Assembly (NCBI GenBank): GCA_044450785.1
Contig: JBIOJM010000088.1
Span: 1 to 30,274 of the forward strand
Length of the DNA stretch: 30,274 nucleotides
Direction: 5' to 3'
Source of the DNA: JBIOJM01 sp044450785
Lineage (GTDB): Bacteria > Planctomycetota > Planctomycetia > Isosphaerales > Isosphaeraceae
Shown piece by piece: positions 1-7,939 of this stretch. Within the stretch, counting starts at the first letter, position 1. Every line of letters starts with the position of its first letter. Below the pieces are notes generated by a model. It had not been told where the DNA came from, searched no databases, and saw only the letters and a program-made list of their open reading frames with translations. The translations under genes were made by a program, and so were the position numbers.

Positions 1-1
1 C

Positions 2-976
2 CTCTTGATGCTGGCCGTGATCGTGGCCCGATTCCGGCGCGGGGACGAAAAGGCATTCTGGTTCGGGTTCGCCGTGTTCGGGTGGGGCTTCTTTCTCCTG
101 GGTTTGGGGCCATGGATGAACCCGCTGGGTGATTCGGAGGAACGGCTGAGCGGCAACCTCAATCCAAGCCTGCTCACGTCCCGATTGGTCCTTTTCTTGG
201 TGCCCCGCTTAAGGAAGGAGACGGAGGACCTGGAGGCCATCCAAAAGATAACCGTGAACACCGTCGGCATCGCCCACCTGCTGATCACGCTCACCCTCGC
301 AATCTGCGGCGGCCTGATCGCGGCACTGGTGAGGCGACGCCGCGGGAAGATCACCGCGGTGAAAGCATTGTCTATCCTGGCGGGCTTGGCCGTCATCACG
401 GCCTTCGCTTCGTCGAGCTACTCCGCCCGGCAACCGGCTCCCTTCTTTCCGCTTTTAGATGAGAAAAAGGATCTCTCCCCCTTCGACGAGCTATGGTACT
501 CGAAGCACCTGTATGCGATGGCCGAGCCCTCACTCTGGAAACTCTCGCAGCGGGACCGCGATGCAACCGTTTACCGACTGCTGTGGCTGCCATCGTTTCA
601 TCATCCCGTCTCCGTGCGGATCGCCAGGACGGCCGAAGGGGCGAAACTCCATGTAAGAGTCCTGGACGGCAAGGGGGGATATGAACCGGGCCGGGTCGCA
701 ATCGACAGGAACATCACGCTCGCCGACGAGGAGCGGAAGAACCTGGATCGGTACCTGGAACGAGCGTCATTCTGGACCATGTCGACCCGACCCGCGGATG
801 ATGGCGGCGTTGAGGACGGCGACCAGCTCATCGTCGAGGGCATAAGGGGGGGCACATATCACGTCGTCGATCGGCAGATGCCCGATCCGGCTTATGAAAA
901 GCTCTGCCGACACATGCTCGACCTGACCGGCCTAGACGTTCAAAAGGCATGGGACGGCTATCACTCAAGCGAATGA
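2..976 (+). CDS. Membrane-anchored hypothetical protein, 5' end cut off by the window
   Basis: The reading frame is open at the left edge, so the true start probably lies upstream; the first in-window starts are TTG at 5 and ATG at 8. The visible protein begins with a basic stretch followed by a hydrophobic segment (AFWFGFAVFGWGFFLLG). A second membrane segment lies near residues 88-108 (IAHLLITLTLAICGGLIAAL) and a third near 118-135. The C-terminal half is soluble and contains GGTYHVVDR followed by a leucine-rich helix. From memory, both the AFW.GFA.FGW start and the YHVVDR ending occur in planctomycete-specific families of unknown function; I cannot confirm this here. It ends 14 bases before the left inverted repeat of the transposase remnant. 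No function is assigned. Confidence 0.75.
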   Translation, partial: LLMLAVIVARFRRGDEKAFWFGFAVFGWGFFLLGLGPWMNPLGDSEERLSGNLNPSLLTSRLVLFLVPRLRKETEDLEAIQKITVNTVGIAHLLITLTLAICGGLIAALVRRRRGKITAVKALSILAGLAVITAFASSSYSARQPAPFFPLLDEKKDLSPFDELWYSKHLYAMAEPSLWKLSQRDRDATVYRLLWLPSFHHPVSVRIARTAEGAKLHVRVLDGKGGYEPGRVAIDRNITLADEERKNLDRYLERASFWTMSTRPADDGGVEDGDQLIVEGIRGGTYHVVDRQMPDPAYEKLCRHMLDLTGLDVQKAWDGYHSSE

Positions 977-990
977 CGGGAGTCGAAAAT

Positions 991-1004
991 GTGACAGCCA
1001 CCAA
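991..1004 (+). repeat. Left inverted repeat of the RAYT remnant
   Basis: GTGACAGCCACCAA at 991-1004 is the exact reverse complement of TTGGTGGCTGTCAC at 1737-1750 and again at 1756-1769. The three copies bracket the transposase remnant and are probably its recognition (REP-like) ends. Confidence 0.7.
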
Positions 1005-1034
1005 ATCTGGATAATCTAGGTAATTATGACAAGG

Positions 1035-1707
1035 CTATGATTCGTTGTTTGGTATTCCACGGGGCCGATTCGTCCATTCGAGCCCCAATCGCTTGGCCGT
1101 CTCCGTGACCCAGTCAGGATCGCCGAAGGGCCGACCACGATTGACGCAGCAACGCAACGCCGCCACTTCCGCTTCCGTTTGCGGTTGGTTGACAATTTGC
1201 AGCCAATCAGTGGGGCGTGACAAAGGCCACGTCGAGAGGATGGGAAACGCCGGGTCTTCGCGCTCCACACGGCGCAAACTCGACCAACGCCACGATTCCG
1301 CTTGCTCCACGATGTTTGCACGCAGGGCGTTCCGCTCCACGTAGCGAACGACCTGGTAGAAGGAGTCTTCGGTTTCCACCGGGAAACACTTGTAGCGCCC
1401 TTGATAGAGATGGCCGTACCCGATCTTGTGACGATGCTCCCTTCCACCGTTTCACGTGCCTGTTGGTCACTTGCTGCATGAACGCGAGAAGATCGCCATC
1501 TCGCTCGGGCCAAACGACAAGATGCCGATGGTTGGGCATCAAACAGTCAGCGCACAGTCGCATCCGGCGAGTTCGCAGCGTTTCCTCAACGACCCGCTCG
1601 AACGCCAAGAAGTCCTCGTCCTTGGTGAAAAGCACTCTACGTCCCACGCCTCGGCTGAACACCTGAAAGACCATCCCCCCCGGAGAATGTCGCCTCGGTC
1701 GTGACAT
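1035..1707 (-). pseudogene. REP-associated tyrosine transposase (RAYT, Y1/IS200-like), frameshifted
   Basis: Two overlapping minus-strand frames make one protein of about 220 residues. The first (start ATG at 1707) reads MSRPRRHSPGGMVFQVFSRG and has the metal-binding MPNHRHLVVWPERDGDL segment (His60, His62). The second continues with GHLYQGRYKCFPVE, RYVERNALRA (candidate catalytic Tyr), WRWSSL and a C-terminal RGRPFGD..W segment, in the order typical of RAYT proteins. The frame changes between about 1434 and 1444 through one extra base (or two missing), so the product is broken unless this is a sequencing error. The residue between the two histidines is Arg, whereas the HUH motif normally has a hydrophobic residue there. 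The gene is flanked by 14-base inverted repeats. Confidence 0.85.
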
Positions 1708-1736
1708 TCGCGGCTTTTTACCAAGATATCCCAGTT

Positions 1737-1769
1737 TTGGTGGCTGTCACCTTTCTTGGTGGCTGTCAC
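1737..1769 (-). repeat. Right inverted repeats of the RAYT remnant, two tandem copies
   Basis: TTGGTGGCTGTCAC occurs at 1737-1750 and 1756-1769, separated by five bases, inverted relative to 991-1004. The distal copy contains the TGA stop codon (1766-1768, minus strand) of the PfkB kinase gene. Confidence 0.7.
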
Positions 1770-2794
1770 CTTTTCTCAGTCTGGGTCGCGAGGCCGGCGA
1801 GCTGGGAAACGGAAGCGGTGCCGGTGGTCCCGAGCTGATGAATGACGACCGACGCGGCCGCCATGGCCAGCTCCATGGCCTCGCGCAAGCTGGCCTCCGC
1901 GGCGAGCGCCGCGGCCAGGTTTGCCGTCACGGCATCTCCGGCTCCGACGATGTCGATCGACCCGCGAACCGGGTGCGCCGGCAGGTGATCGTGGTGACCG
2001 TCCGGCAAGACTCCCAGGATGCCGTGTTCGGCCAACGTGACGAACACGGGCTGACGTGTGCGCGCGGCGAGCACGGCTGCCTCTCGGCGCACCGTATTGA
2101 TTTCAGTGATCGGGCTACCGATCGTCCGCACCAGCTCAGCGGCATTCATCTTCAAAATCACATGCGGGAAATCGCGCAGGCCGCGACGGCTGTCAGCAAG
2201 TACGAGCAAGCCATGATTCGCCTGCATGGCCCCGTGGACCGCGACCTTCACGAGGTCCGTGACAACCCCTGTTTCGGGCAGGTCGACTTGATCGAGCAGC
2301 AGCAGGGCATCGACCCGGTTCGACACGTCCCGCAATCGGCTGGCCAGGTCGCGCTGCAGGTCCAGCGGCGTCGGCGACCAGTTCTTCGAGTCGAGTCGGT
2401 TCAGCTCGCGCGGCGGCCGGCCGGGCTCGAGGACCAGAGGCTTGCAGTACACGGGAGTTCGACGCGCCGGCGTGGTGAGGAAATGCTCGAGGTTCACCCC
2501 GGCCTGGGCCGCGAGCGCCTTCCGCAGCTCGTACCCCTCGCCGTCGTCCCCGCAGAAGCCGACGGCCACCACCTCGCCGATACCCAGTGCGACCAGGTTG
2601 TTGAGGATCGTGCCCGCCGCCCCAGGCTGGCCGCGGACCTCGACGACGTTGTAGACAGTCAAGCCCGTCTCGATCGAGGTTTCGTCCTTCGCGGGGTCGA
2701 TGTGCAGATAGCGGTCGAGGAAGAAGTCGCCCACGATCCCGATGCGCAGCCGCCCGTACCGCTCTATGATCTCGTGAAATCGCTCCGCCTTCAT
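1766..2794 (-). CDS. PfkB-family sugar kinase, HldE/RfaE N-domain type
   Basis: The 342-residue protein is a ribokinase-fold (PfkB) kinase that would phosphorylate a sugar or sugar phosphate with ATP in the cytoplasm. GIVGDFFLDRYL at residues 19-30 and GQPGAAGTILNNLVALG at 55-71 match the start of the heptose-7-phosphate kinase domain (RfaE/HldE). IDIVGAGDAVTANLAAAL at 280-297 is the PfkB signature, with GAGD at 284-287 and Asp287 as the expected catalytic base. There is no C-terminal nucleotidyltransferase domain, so it is a stand-alone kinase; the substrate is unknown. Its ATG overlaps the stop of the upstream gene by four bases (ATGA), suggesting translational coupling. The last codons and TGA lie in the inverted repeat of the neighbouring RAYT, so the native 3' end may have been altered. 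Confidence 0.85.
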   Translation of the reverse strand: MKAERFHEIIERYGRLRIGIVGDFFLDRYLHIDPAKDETSIETGLTVYNVVEVRGQPGAAGTILNNLVALGIGEVVAVGFCGDDGEGYELRKALAAQAGVNLEHFLTTPARRTPVYCKPLVLEPGRPPRELNRLDSKNWSPTPLDLQRDLASRLRDVSNRVDALLLLDQVDLPETGVVTDLVKVAVHGAMQANHGLLVLADSRRGLRDFPHVILKMNAAELVRTIGSPITEINTVRREAAVLAARTRQPVFVTLAEHGILGVLPDGHHDHLPAHPVRGSIDIVGAGDAVTANLAAALAAEASLREAMELAMAAASVVIHQLGTTGTASVSQLAGLATQTEKR

Positions 2795-3897
2795 GAGCCG
2801 CTCAACTGGCGATGAAGATGATGGACGAACATCAGATTATCGCATTGGAGGTAGTTCAACTCGCCCCCCATTCGGGAAAAGCTCTTGCAGAATCGCAAAT
2901 AATAGGCCGGATTGTTCTTGGGGGGTTCACCACGGCTCCAGTCCCAGTTGCCCCCCTCCTGGAGGTCGACGACATAGAAGGTGTGGCCGCGGACGACGGC
3001 AAGCCCGTCTTGCAGCCTGAGATTGTTGACACAGCTCAAGGCTTTCTCGAAGACCTGCGGCCCCATGACAGCCGAGCCGATCGAGAGCACAACCCCCCCC
3101 TCGAGGCCGCGAAGCGAGCCGCCGAAGAGCTTGAAGTCTGTTTCGGCGGCGCGGCCGATGACCGCCCCATTGAAGACCGGATGATTCGAGATGATGTCGT
3201 AGCCGATGCCGGGATGGACGGTGAGTGGAACGTCATGGCGAGCGGCCTGGGCGAGGATCGAGGCGTGCTTCCAGCGGTGGACGACTGAGTTCCGTCCCGC
3301 CGGCCAGTGCTCTTCGTCGATCGCTCGCAGCAGGTCGGCACGGGCGGCCGTGAGTGGATGCCGCGGGTCGGAGGCGACAGCCGCGGCGAGCTCGCCGGCG
3401 GTGGGAAGAGTCGCGCCGTCCTCGAGAATGAACCGGCCCAATGCGCGGCCATAGCCAAGCCCGTCGAGCGCGCCGGCCATCAGGGCCAGATGGATGTTCG
3501 AGGCCGTCTCGTGCCAGGTGCCGAACGTCCCGCTCGCGACGTTTTTCGCGACGGATTCGGTGGACGCGCCCAGCCATGCATATTCCCAGTCGTGGATCGT
3601 GCCCGCGCCGTTGGTGGCCAGGTGCGTCAGCCAGCCACCTGCCATCATCCGCTCGAGAAGGAGCGCGGCGCCGTTGCGAAGCAGGTGGGCGCCGTAGATC
3701 AAGACAACCGCGGCCCCGCGACGACGGGCGGCTTGAATCGTCAAAGAGCAGTCCCGGACAAGCGCCGCGACCCGCTCCGAGCAGTCCGCTGGAGCCGAAG
3801 CAGGGTCGACGAGGATGAGATCGGCTTGCGTCAGGCTGCACCGCTCCGCGAGCGGGAAGACCCTCAGTTTGCCGAGGTCGAGTGGCTCGGGAATCAC
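2791..3897 (-). CDS. Conserved hypothetical protein, possibly deoxyhypusine-synthase-like fold
   Basis: The protein has 368 residues. GTG at 3897 is the chosen start because AAGGA lies about eight bases upstream. No signal peptide or membrane segment is visible. Recognisable stretches are GAGTIHDWEYAWLG, GTFGTWHETASNIH, VPLTVHPGIGYDIISNHP, LSIGSAVMGPQVFEKAL and NNPAYYLRFCKSFSRMGG. The glycine-rich and His/Asp-containing segments, and the AARHDVPLTVHPGIG step, remind me of the NAD-binding deoxyhypusine synthase superfamily. That is a low-confidence impression; no hypusine-type lysine site was identified. It sits 21 bases after the HAD phosphatase gene and overlaps the PfkB gene by four bases, so the three probably act in one pathway, perhaps on a phosphorylated sugar. 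Confidence 0.7.
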   Translation of the reverse strand: MIPEPLDLGKLRVFPLAERCSLTQADLILVDPASAPADCSERVAALVRDCSLTIQAARRRGAAVVLIYGAHLLRNGAALLLERMMAGGWLTHLATNGAGTIHDWEYAWLGASTESVAKNVASGTFGTWHETASNIHLALMAGALDGLGYGRALGRFILEDGATLPTAGELAAAVASDPRHPLTAARADLLRAIDEEHWPAGRNSVVHRWKHASILAQAARHDVPLTVHPGIGYDIISNHPVFNGAVIGRAAETDFKLFGGSLRGLEGGVVLSIGSAVMGPQVFEKALSCVNNLRLQDGLAVVRGHTFYVVDLQEGGNWDWSRGEPPKNNPAYYLRFCKSFSRMGGELNYLQCDNLMFVHHLHRQLSGS

Positions 3898-3918
3898 AAA
3901 GGCATCCTTGTTACAAGG

Positions 3919-4800
3919 TCAACCATGCGTGCCGAGCGGAGCCGGAGAGCGGCCGAGAAGGTAGTCCACGAACGGGATGGCGTCACGGAAGTCGGGGATG
4001 ACGGCGTCGGCGCCGACGCCTAGCAGGCGCTCGCGTTTCCATAGATCGACCTTTCCCGAGCCGTTGTTGGCCTCGTCACTGGCGACGGCCACCGCCAGGC
4101 CGCCGGCCTGCTTGGTATTCTCGATCTCGACGTAACCGTCGCCGAAGGACAGCAAGTGCTGGCCCGTGATCGCGTGCTCTTCCAGGATGCGATCGATCAC
4201 GATCTTCTTCGAGAAACGCTTGTAGTCGTCGAGCGCTCCGTAGATGTGGTCGCCGAAATACCGGGTGATGTCGAGCAGCTCGGCCTCGCGCTTGACGGCG
4301 GATAGATCGGTGCCGCTGGCGAGATAGAGCGGCAGGCCAAGCTGCCGGAGGTGCTCGAGGAACGGGCGTGCCGCGTGGACGAGCATCGCATCGGCCGGGA
4401 TCGCGCGGCTGGCGAGCCGGGCAGTGCGTCCGCCGATGTGCTGTTCCAGCCGGCGCAGGTACTCGTGCTTGTACCAGAGCGGCTCGCGCGGTAGACCGCC
4501 GCGCTCCCAGACCCGCTCGGTGAGCTGGATCATCTGGTAGATCGTCTGCTTGCCGTTCAAGCGCATGATGTCGTCGACCACCATCCGCCGGACGTCGGCT
4601 TCGCTCTCACCGGGCAGGCGAGGCAGTGCCTCGACAAACATCGGCACCATCACGTCGGGCCATCCTTGGCGGATCAATGAGAGCGTTCCGTCGAAGTCGA
4701 AGAGGACGTGGCCGACCTCCGGTCGGGGTGTCAGCGGGACGGGCAGCTCGACGCTCGCCCAGCGGCTGAGACTCGCAACCGCCTGCGGCGGTGAACTCAT
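3919..4800 (-). CDS. HAD-superfamily hydrolase, phosphoglycolate-phosphatase-like
   Basis: The 293-residue protein contains the HAD motifs in order. HVLFDFDGTLS at residues 31-41 is motif I (nucleophile Asp35, acid Asp37). LYLASGTDLSAVKREAE is motif II, KRFSKK supplies a lysine, and LLSFGDGYVEIENTKQAGGLAVAV is motif III/IV with an Asp-Gly-Tyr-x-Glu arrangement. An alpha-helical cap lies between motifs I and II, as in subfamily IA phosphatases. It probably dephosphorylates a small phosphorylated metabolite in the cytoplasm. The start ATG at 4800 has a GGGAGGGAG ribosome site. It lies 21 bases after the Uma2 gene and 21 bases before the next gene, fitting an operon with the PfkB kinase. The pairing of kinase and phosphatase suggests sugar-phosphate chemistry, but the substrate is not known. 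Confidence 0.85.
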   Translation of the reverse strand: MSSPPQAVASLSRWASVELPVPLTPRPEVGHVLFDFDGTLSLIRQGWPDVMVPMFVEALPRLPGESEADVRRMVVDDIMRLNGKQTIYQMIQLTERVWERGGLPREPLWYKHEYLRRLEQHIGGRTARLASRAIPADAMLVHAARPFLEHLRQLGLPLYLASGTDLSAVKREAELLDITRYFGDHIYGALDDYKRFSKKIVIDRILEEHAITGQHLLSFGDGYVEIENTKQAGGLAVAVASDEANNGSGKVDLWKRERLLGVGADAVIPDFRDAIPFVDYLLGRSPAPLGTHG

Positions 4801-4821
4801 GGACTCCCTCCCGCTGCGTCC

Positions 4822-5496
4822 TCAGTCCGGCTCGATGCCGAGTTCTCGTAGCCGCGCGGCCAAACGCTCGGCGCGTTGGTCCGCTTCGTCGGCGCGCCGC
4901 TCGTCGGCCTTACTCTTCTTGACCCACTCCGCAAAAGTCAGAAACGGCGTCCCGTCGGGGCCCAAGATCCTGAGGTTGTCGGGGCCCTCTCCCGGATGGA
5001 AATGGATACCAAGCCGAGGGCTGACGAAGCCCGCCATCTGGGGGATCTCTTTCAGTTGATCCCCCACGCGCCGCCAGCCTTCCAATGACCCATCGTCCGG
5101 GTCGTAGATGTAGTATTCCTCAACGCCGTACTGCTGGTAGAATTGAAACTTACGGTCCATTTCACCGGGACGGTTGCCGGGCGAGAGGATCTCAAAAATG
5201 ACCTGGGGAGCCAGGTTCCCTTCCTCCCACTGCTTGTACGAGCCCCGGTCCCCCTTGGGGCGACCGAACGCGACCAAGACGTCGGGACCGATGCGGATGG
5301 TCGGTTCACCCTCGACGGGATACCATAATAAATCGCCCGCCACGAACACATTGGGGTCGTCAAGGAACAGCGCATCAAGTCCCCCCGTGATCGTGACGAT
5401 CCACCGGAACTGCGGCGTATTTTCCGCCATGGGAAGTCCGTCGCTGTCGGGGTATTCGATCACCGTGCGTTCAGAGAGTTGGATCGCGGTCGTCAT
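4822..5496 (-). CDS. Uma2-family (DUF820) putative restriction-like endonuclease
   Basis: The 224-residue protein has the Uma2 PD-(D/E)XK core: RIGPDVLVAFGRPKGDRG supplies the Asp, PQVIFEILSPGNRPGEMDRKFQFYQQYGVEEYYIYDPDDG supplies the Glu and the following Lys. The C-terminus is a charged helix (SKADERRADEADQRAERLAARL), a common tail in this family. Uma2 proteins are abundant in planctomycetes and cyanobacteria and their biological role is unclear. The start at 5496 (ATG) has only a weak ribosome site. It is followed after 21 bases by the HAD gene, but the family is scattered in genomes, so co-transcription need not mean shared function. Confidence 0.88.
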   Translation of the reverse strand: MTTAIQLSERTVIEYPDSDGLPMAENTPQFRWIVTITGGLDALFLDDPNVFVAGDLLWYPVEGEPTIRIGPDVLVAFGRPKGDRGSYKQWEEGNLAPQVIFEILSPGNRPGEMDRKFQFYQQYGVEEYYIYDPDDGSLEGWRRVGDQLKEIPQMAGFVSPRLGIHFHPGEGPDNLRILGPDGTPFLTFAEWVKKSKADERRADEADQRAERLAARLRELGIEPD

Positions 5497-5611
5497 GATC
5501 GTCGAGGGCCTCAGGGGACAGGGGACGATCTCGGGATCGGTTTAGTTTGAATTATCTCACAGAATCGACCAGGCGACCAGGCATGGTCGTCACGGACCAC
5601 TGACCACTTTT

Positions 5612-6724
5612 TCAAGGCTTCAGGCCGACGAGCAGCCGCTCGGCGTTCCTGAAATAGAGCTTCTCGAGCACGTCCCTCGGCAGGAACACGCCGTAGATCA
5701 TCCAGAAACCTTGCGGGTGGTGACCACCGGCCGGGTCGAAGTATTCGTCGTCTGTTTCCAGGAACCGGTAATAGGTTCCGTAAGCCTCTCGGTTGGGCGC
5801 CGTGTCGGTCCCAAACATGATGCGGTCCTGGTATTTCAGGAAGAAGCGACGTGCCGAGTAGGGCTGGCGGCCCAGCTCGGAGATGCGGGCGTCGATGTCG
5901 ACGTACATGTTGGGGTAGGCGTCGAGCCAGCGCCCGACCTCGGCGAGGTCTTCACCGTCGTTGGCCATGTGGGCGCAGATGAACGTGGTATTCGGGTGGC
6001 GGGCAATCACCCTGATCCGCTGGGCGTGCAGATCGGCGCGCTTGGGGTAGTCTTTGCCGTGAAAGAGCCACTGAGGGTGTTCGTTCAACTCGTGCCACCG
6101 CTCGCTGAACCGGTCCAGCGGGGTGAAGAAGGCTCCGGGGTCCGCGGTGTGGATCTCGACCGGCCGCTTGTATTTGGCGCAGACCTCCCAGATCGGGTCG
6201 AGCTTCGGGTCATCGACCGGCAGGAACCGGCCGTCCTTGTAGCGGACGCCCAGGCCGAGTGATTTGTGGAACTTCAGGCCCTTGGCTCCGGCCTCGAAGC
6301 TCTCGCGCAGCCGCGCGGCTTCTCGATCCGACCAGCCCGACTCGTCGAGACCGGAAAAATCGATCAGGGCGTAGGTGAGGAATCGCCCGGGGTGGGCGAT
6401 GTCGAGGGCGGCGACGGTCTCCTTGAGCCTCTGACCCCAGCCGCCGTCCAGGTTGACCGCCGTGCGGACGCCGGCTGCGTCCATCTCGGCAAGGTAGCGC
6501 TTCACCCTCGCCGGCGTGAGCGTCGCCTTGCCGCCGCCCAGATGGTTGTGAACGTCGACGACCGGGAACGCCGGCTTGGAAACGTCGGTCGCCTTGGTGA
6601 TCAGCATCGAGCGAGGTTTCCAGTCGCGGAGCTTCAACTGCTTGATGTCGCCCTGATCCTGAGCAAGGGCGAACTGGGGAGCGAGCAACGGCACAGCGAG
6701 GAACCACTTAACCGCACGGCACAT
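5612..6724 (-). CDS. Secreted amidohydrolase-family (amidohydrolase 2) metal-dependent hydrolase
   Basis: The protein has 370 residues when started at ATG 6724, which has GAGGG about seven bases upstream; an in-frame TTG at 6736 is less likely. An N-terminal signal peptide (VKWFLAVPLLAPQFALA) predicts export. The TIM-barrel metal site is visible: VVDVHNHLGG (residues 56-64), Lys151 or Lys154 in GLKFHKSLG, His192 in VEIHTAD, His252 in ICAHMAND and Asp307 in MFGTDTAP. This order fits the amidohydrolase 2 / decarboxylase-like group (PF04909). The reaction could be hydrolysis or decarboxylation of an aromatic or lactone-type substrate; nothing in the neighbourhood identifies it. It ends 115 bases upstream of the Uma2 gene on the same strand and is probably a separate unit. 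Confidence 0.88.
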   Translation of the reverse strand: MCRAVKWFLAVPLLAPQFALAQDQGDIKQLKLRDWKPRSMLITKATDVSKPAFPVVDVHNHLGGGKATLTPARVKRYLAEMDAAGVRTAVNLDGGWGQRLKETVAALDIAHPGRFLTYALIDFSGLDESGWSDREAARLRESFEAGAKGLKFHKSLGLGVRYKDGRFLPVDDPKLDPIWEVCAKYKRPVEIHTADPGAFFTPLDRFSERWHELNEHPQWLFHGKDYPKRADLHAQRIRVIARHPNTTFICAHMANDGEDLAEVGRWLDAYPNMYVDIDARISELGRQPYSARRFFLKYQDRIMFGTDTAPNREAYGTYYRFLETDDEYFDPAGGHHPQGFWMIYGVFLPRDVLEKLYFRNAERLLVGLKP

Positions 6725-6817
6725 GACAGCCCTCAATTCGGTTGAAGTTACTGGAAAGAAGAGTGAATAGAGCCTGCATGGCTGCCGTCCTATTCGTACA
6801 GATCGAGATCACCCGTT

Positions 6818-6860
6818 ATAGGTTCCTCCATCGTGCCGCACCCGACTGTCCGCGCCAACT
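6818..6860 (-). repeat. 43-bp dispersed repeat, copy 1
   Basis: This stretch matches 10557-10599 at most positions (shared core CGCGCCCGAC-like, ending CGCCAACT). It lies just downstream of the 28-codon reading frame, and the other copy lies downstream of the 10671-10964 gene, so both follow a small gene. Confidence 0.6.
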
Positions 6861-6894
6861 GTCGTGCGGGTTTTACGGCATGACTCGGCCAAAG

Positions 6895-6981
6895 CTAGGC
6901 GAGACAACCGAGGACTAAACCAGCGACCGCCACGACGACCATCATTCGTCGAATCGTCAACTGCATGCGGGGCAGCCTCAT
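6895..6981 (-). CDS. 28-residue membrane-leader peptide, possible truncated gene
   Basis: ATG at 6981 opens a 28-codon frame closed by TAG at 6895. It encodes MRLPRMQLTIRRMMVVVAV followed by AGLVLGCLA. The start is nearly the same as that of the gene at 7100-7372 (MRLTRVRLTIRRLM) and has the basic-plus-hydrophobic leader common to small planctomycete proteins. A weak GAGAG lies 13 bases upstream. It may be a real micropeptide or the stump of a longer gene after a nonsense mutation. Confidence 0.35.
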   Translation of the reverse strand: MRLPRMQLTIRRMMVVVAVAGLVLGCLA

Positions 6982-7005
6982 TGCTTAATCTCTCGATATG
7001 AAAAG

Positions 7006-7024
7006 TGGCAACTCCGAATGCTAG
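7006..7024 (-). repeat. 19-bp spacer motif, copy 1
   Basis: TGGCAACTCCGAATGCTAG here recurs with few changes at 11046-11064 and 11864-11882, each time between two minus-strand small genes. Confidence 0.5.
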
Positions 7025-7099
7025 TCGAGCATTAGCGCTCGAAGGAATCCATTTCGTGGATAGCGGCTGGCGGGCTCGGCTCGCTTTGACTCGCTTCGC

Positions 7100-7372
7100 T
7101 CACACGTTGATGTACAAGCGTGCTTGTAGACAAAGCGTTATTATCATGCTGACAGGCAAGGTGATAGCGACCCAGAAACACACGGTCCCGATCTGGCCGC
7201 TCGGCGGCAAGAGCCGCCACGATAGTGCCAGGGGGAAGCCGACCAAGAGCGTCTCGACCGAAAGGAATACGACAATGGTGTTGGGGGACTTGGCACCGGC
7301 CAGCCCGACCGCAAACACTGCTAAGGAGGTCATCAGCCTTCGGATCGTGAGTCGCACGCGAGTCAATCGCAT
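7100..7372 (-). CDS. Small membrane protein of unknown function
   Basis: The 90-residue product starts at ATG 7372, chosen because GAGGGA lies about eight bases upstream and because MRLTRVRLTIRRLM is a familiar start in planctomycete small proteins; a longer frame to 7420 has no such support. Three hydrophobic stretches are visible: SLAVFAVGLAG, TIVVFLSVETLLVGFPLAL and TVCFWVAITLPVSMIITLCL. The short length and basic start suggest a two- or three-span inner-membrane protein. It is the leftmost complete member of the minus-strand array of small genes. No family is recognised. Confidence 0.6.
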   Translation of the reverse strand: MRLTRVRLTIRRLMTSLAVFAVGLAGAKSPNTIVVFLSVETLLVGFPLALSWRLLPPSGQIGTVCFWVAITLPVSMIITLCLQARLYINV

Positions 7373-7445
7373 GGTCAAATCCCTCACGTAGCGGACTGGC
7401 AAGTCTCGTTTCTGGATCACCCTTTGCGCTTTCCTGCCGCGCCGA

Positions 7446-7503
7446 GGTCCGAGTGTAAAGTTTCAACGATAGTTCACCCGACGCGCACGAAGGAATTCGT
7501 CCG
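7446..7503 (-). repeat. Spacer repeat containing a shared 3' motif
   Basis: 7450-7471 (CCGAGTGTAAAGTTTCAAC core) matches 11098-11116, and 7463-7500 (CAACGATAGTTCAC then GCACGAAGGAATTCGT) resembles 9344-9377 and 10594-10634. It follows the gene at 7573-7788 on the minus strand. Confidence 0.5.
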
Positions 7504-7572
7504 CGGCGGACTTAGGGATGTTCTTCCCAGTTCATCGCTGGGCCGTCGAGGAGCAATCGGAGGTGATTCAGG

Positions 7573-7788
7573 TCATAGGGCAGCATCACGCGGTTCCTCG
7601 GTGACCTCCTTCACAAAGTCCGGCGCGAGTTCAGGCCGGACGAGTCGAGGACTGGCCATGTGAAACCGAGGCACCTCCTCGACGCCTGGGACCACGACAA
7701 AGACCTTCGCACGTTCCGGCAGCCGCACCGGCTCGGACAGCCTGATCTGGCCGTTCTCGACCGTGGCCTCATACGTGGCTACCTTCAT
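7573..7788 (-). CDS. Antitoxin-like small protein (AbrB/VapB- or DUF104-like N-terminus)
   Basis: The 71-residue protein begins MKVATYEATVENGQIRL and continues SEPVRLPERAKVFVVVPG. This is the compact pattern of 'ENG.I.L..PV.LPE...V.V' seen in small antitoxin-like proteins that pair with PIN toxins. The second half (HMASPRLVRPELAPDFVKEV) is acidic-helical. ATG at 7788 has a clear GGAGG about eight bases upstream. No PIN-domain toxin gene lies next to it, so if it is an antitoxin it is an orphan, or the family has another role. A second frame overlaps its stop codon (starting near 7584 and ending at about 7508, ...NWEEHP) but is probably incidental. Confidence 0.65.
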   Translation of the reverse strand: MKVATYEATVENGQIRLSEPVRLPERAKVFVVVPGVEEVPRFHMASPRLVRPELAPDFVKEVTEEPRDAAL

Positions 7789-7939
7789 CGCTTTGCCTCC
7801 TGATCGCCGGGGGGCACCCGGAAGTTGTCGGTCTGCTGAATCTCTTGGCGGGACTGGGGTACTGCTTTCATTCTAACAACAAATCGGCTCTCTGGCCCGT
7901 TGGGCGGGTGATCGCTTTATCTCATCGAGGGGCGAGACG

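Noticed and set aside
1434..1444. Programmed frameshift in the transposase
   Set aside because: No slippery heptamer of the usual A6G/AAAAAAG type is visible at the shift, and RAYT proteins are normally made from one frame.
1838..2815. A 325-codon plus-strand frame opposite the PfkB gene
   Set aside because: Composition shadow; the product has no recognisable domain and the opposite strand encodes a clear kinase.
7573..7788. Complete toxin-antitoxin pair
   Set aside because: No toxin-like frame adjoins the antitoxin-like gene; the small frame overlapping its 3' end is only about 26 codons and has no toxin features.
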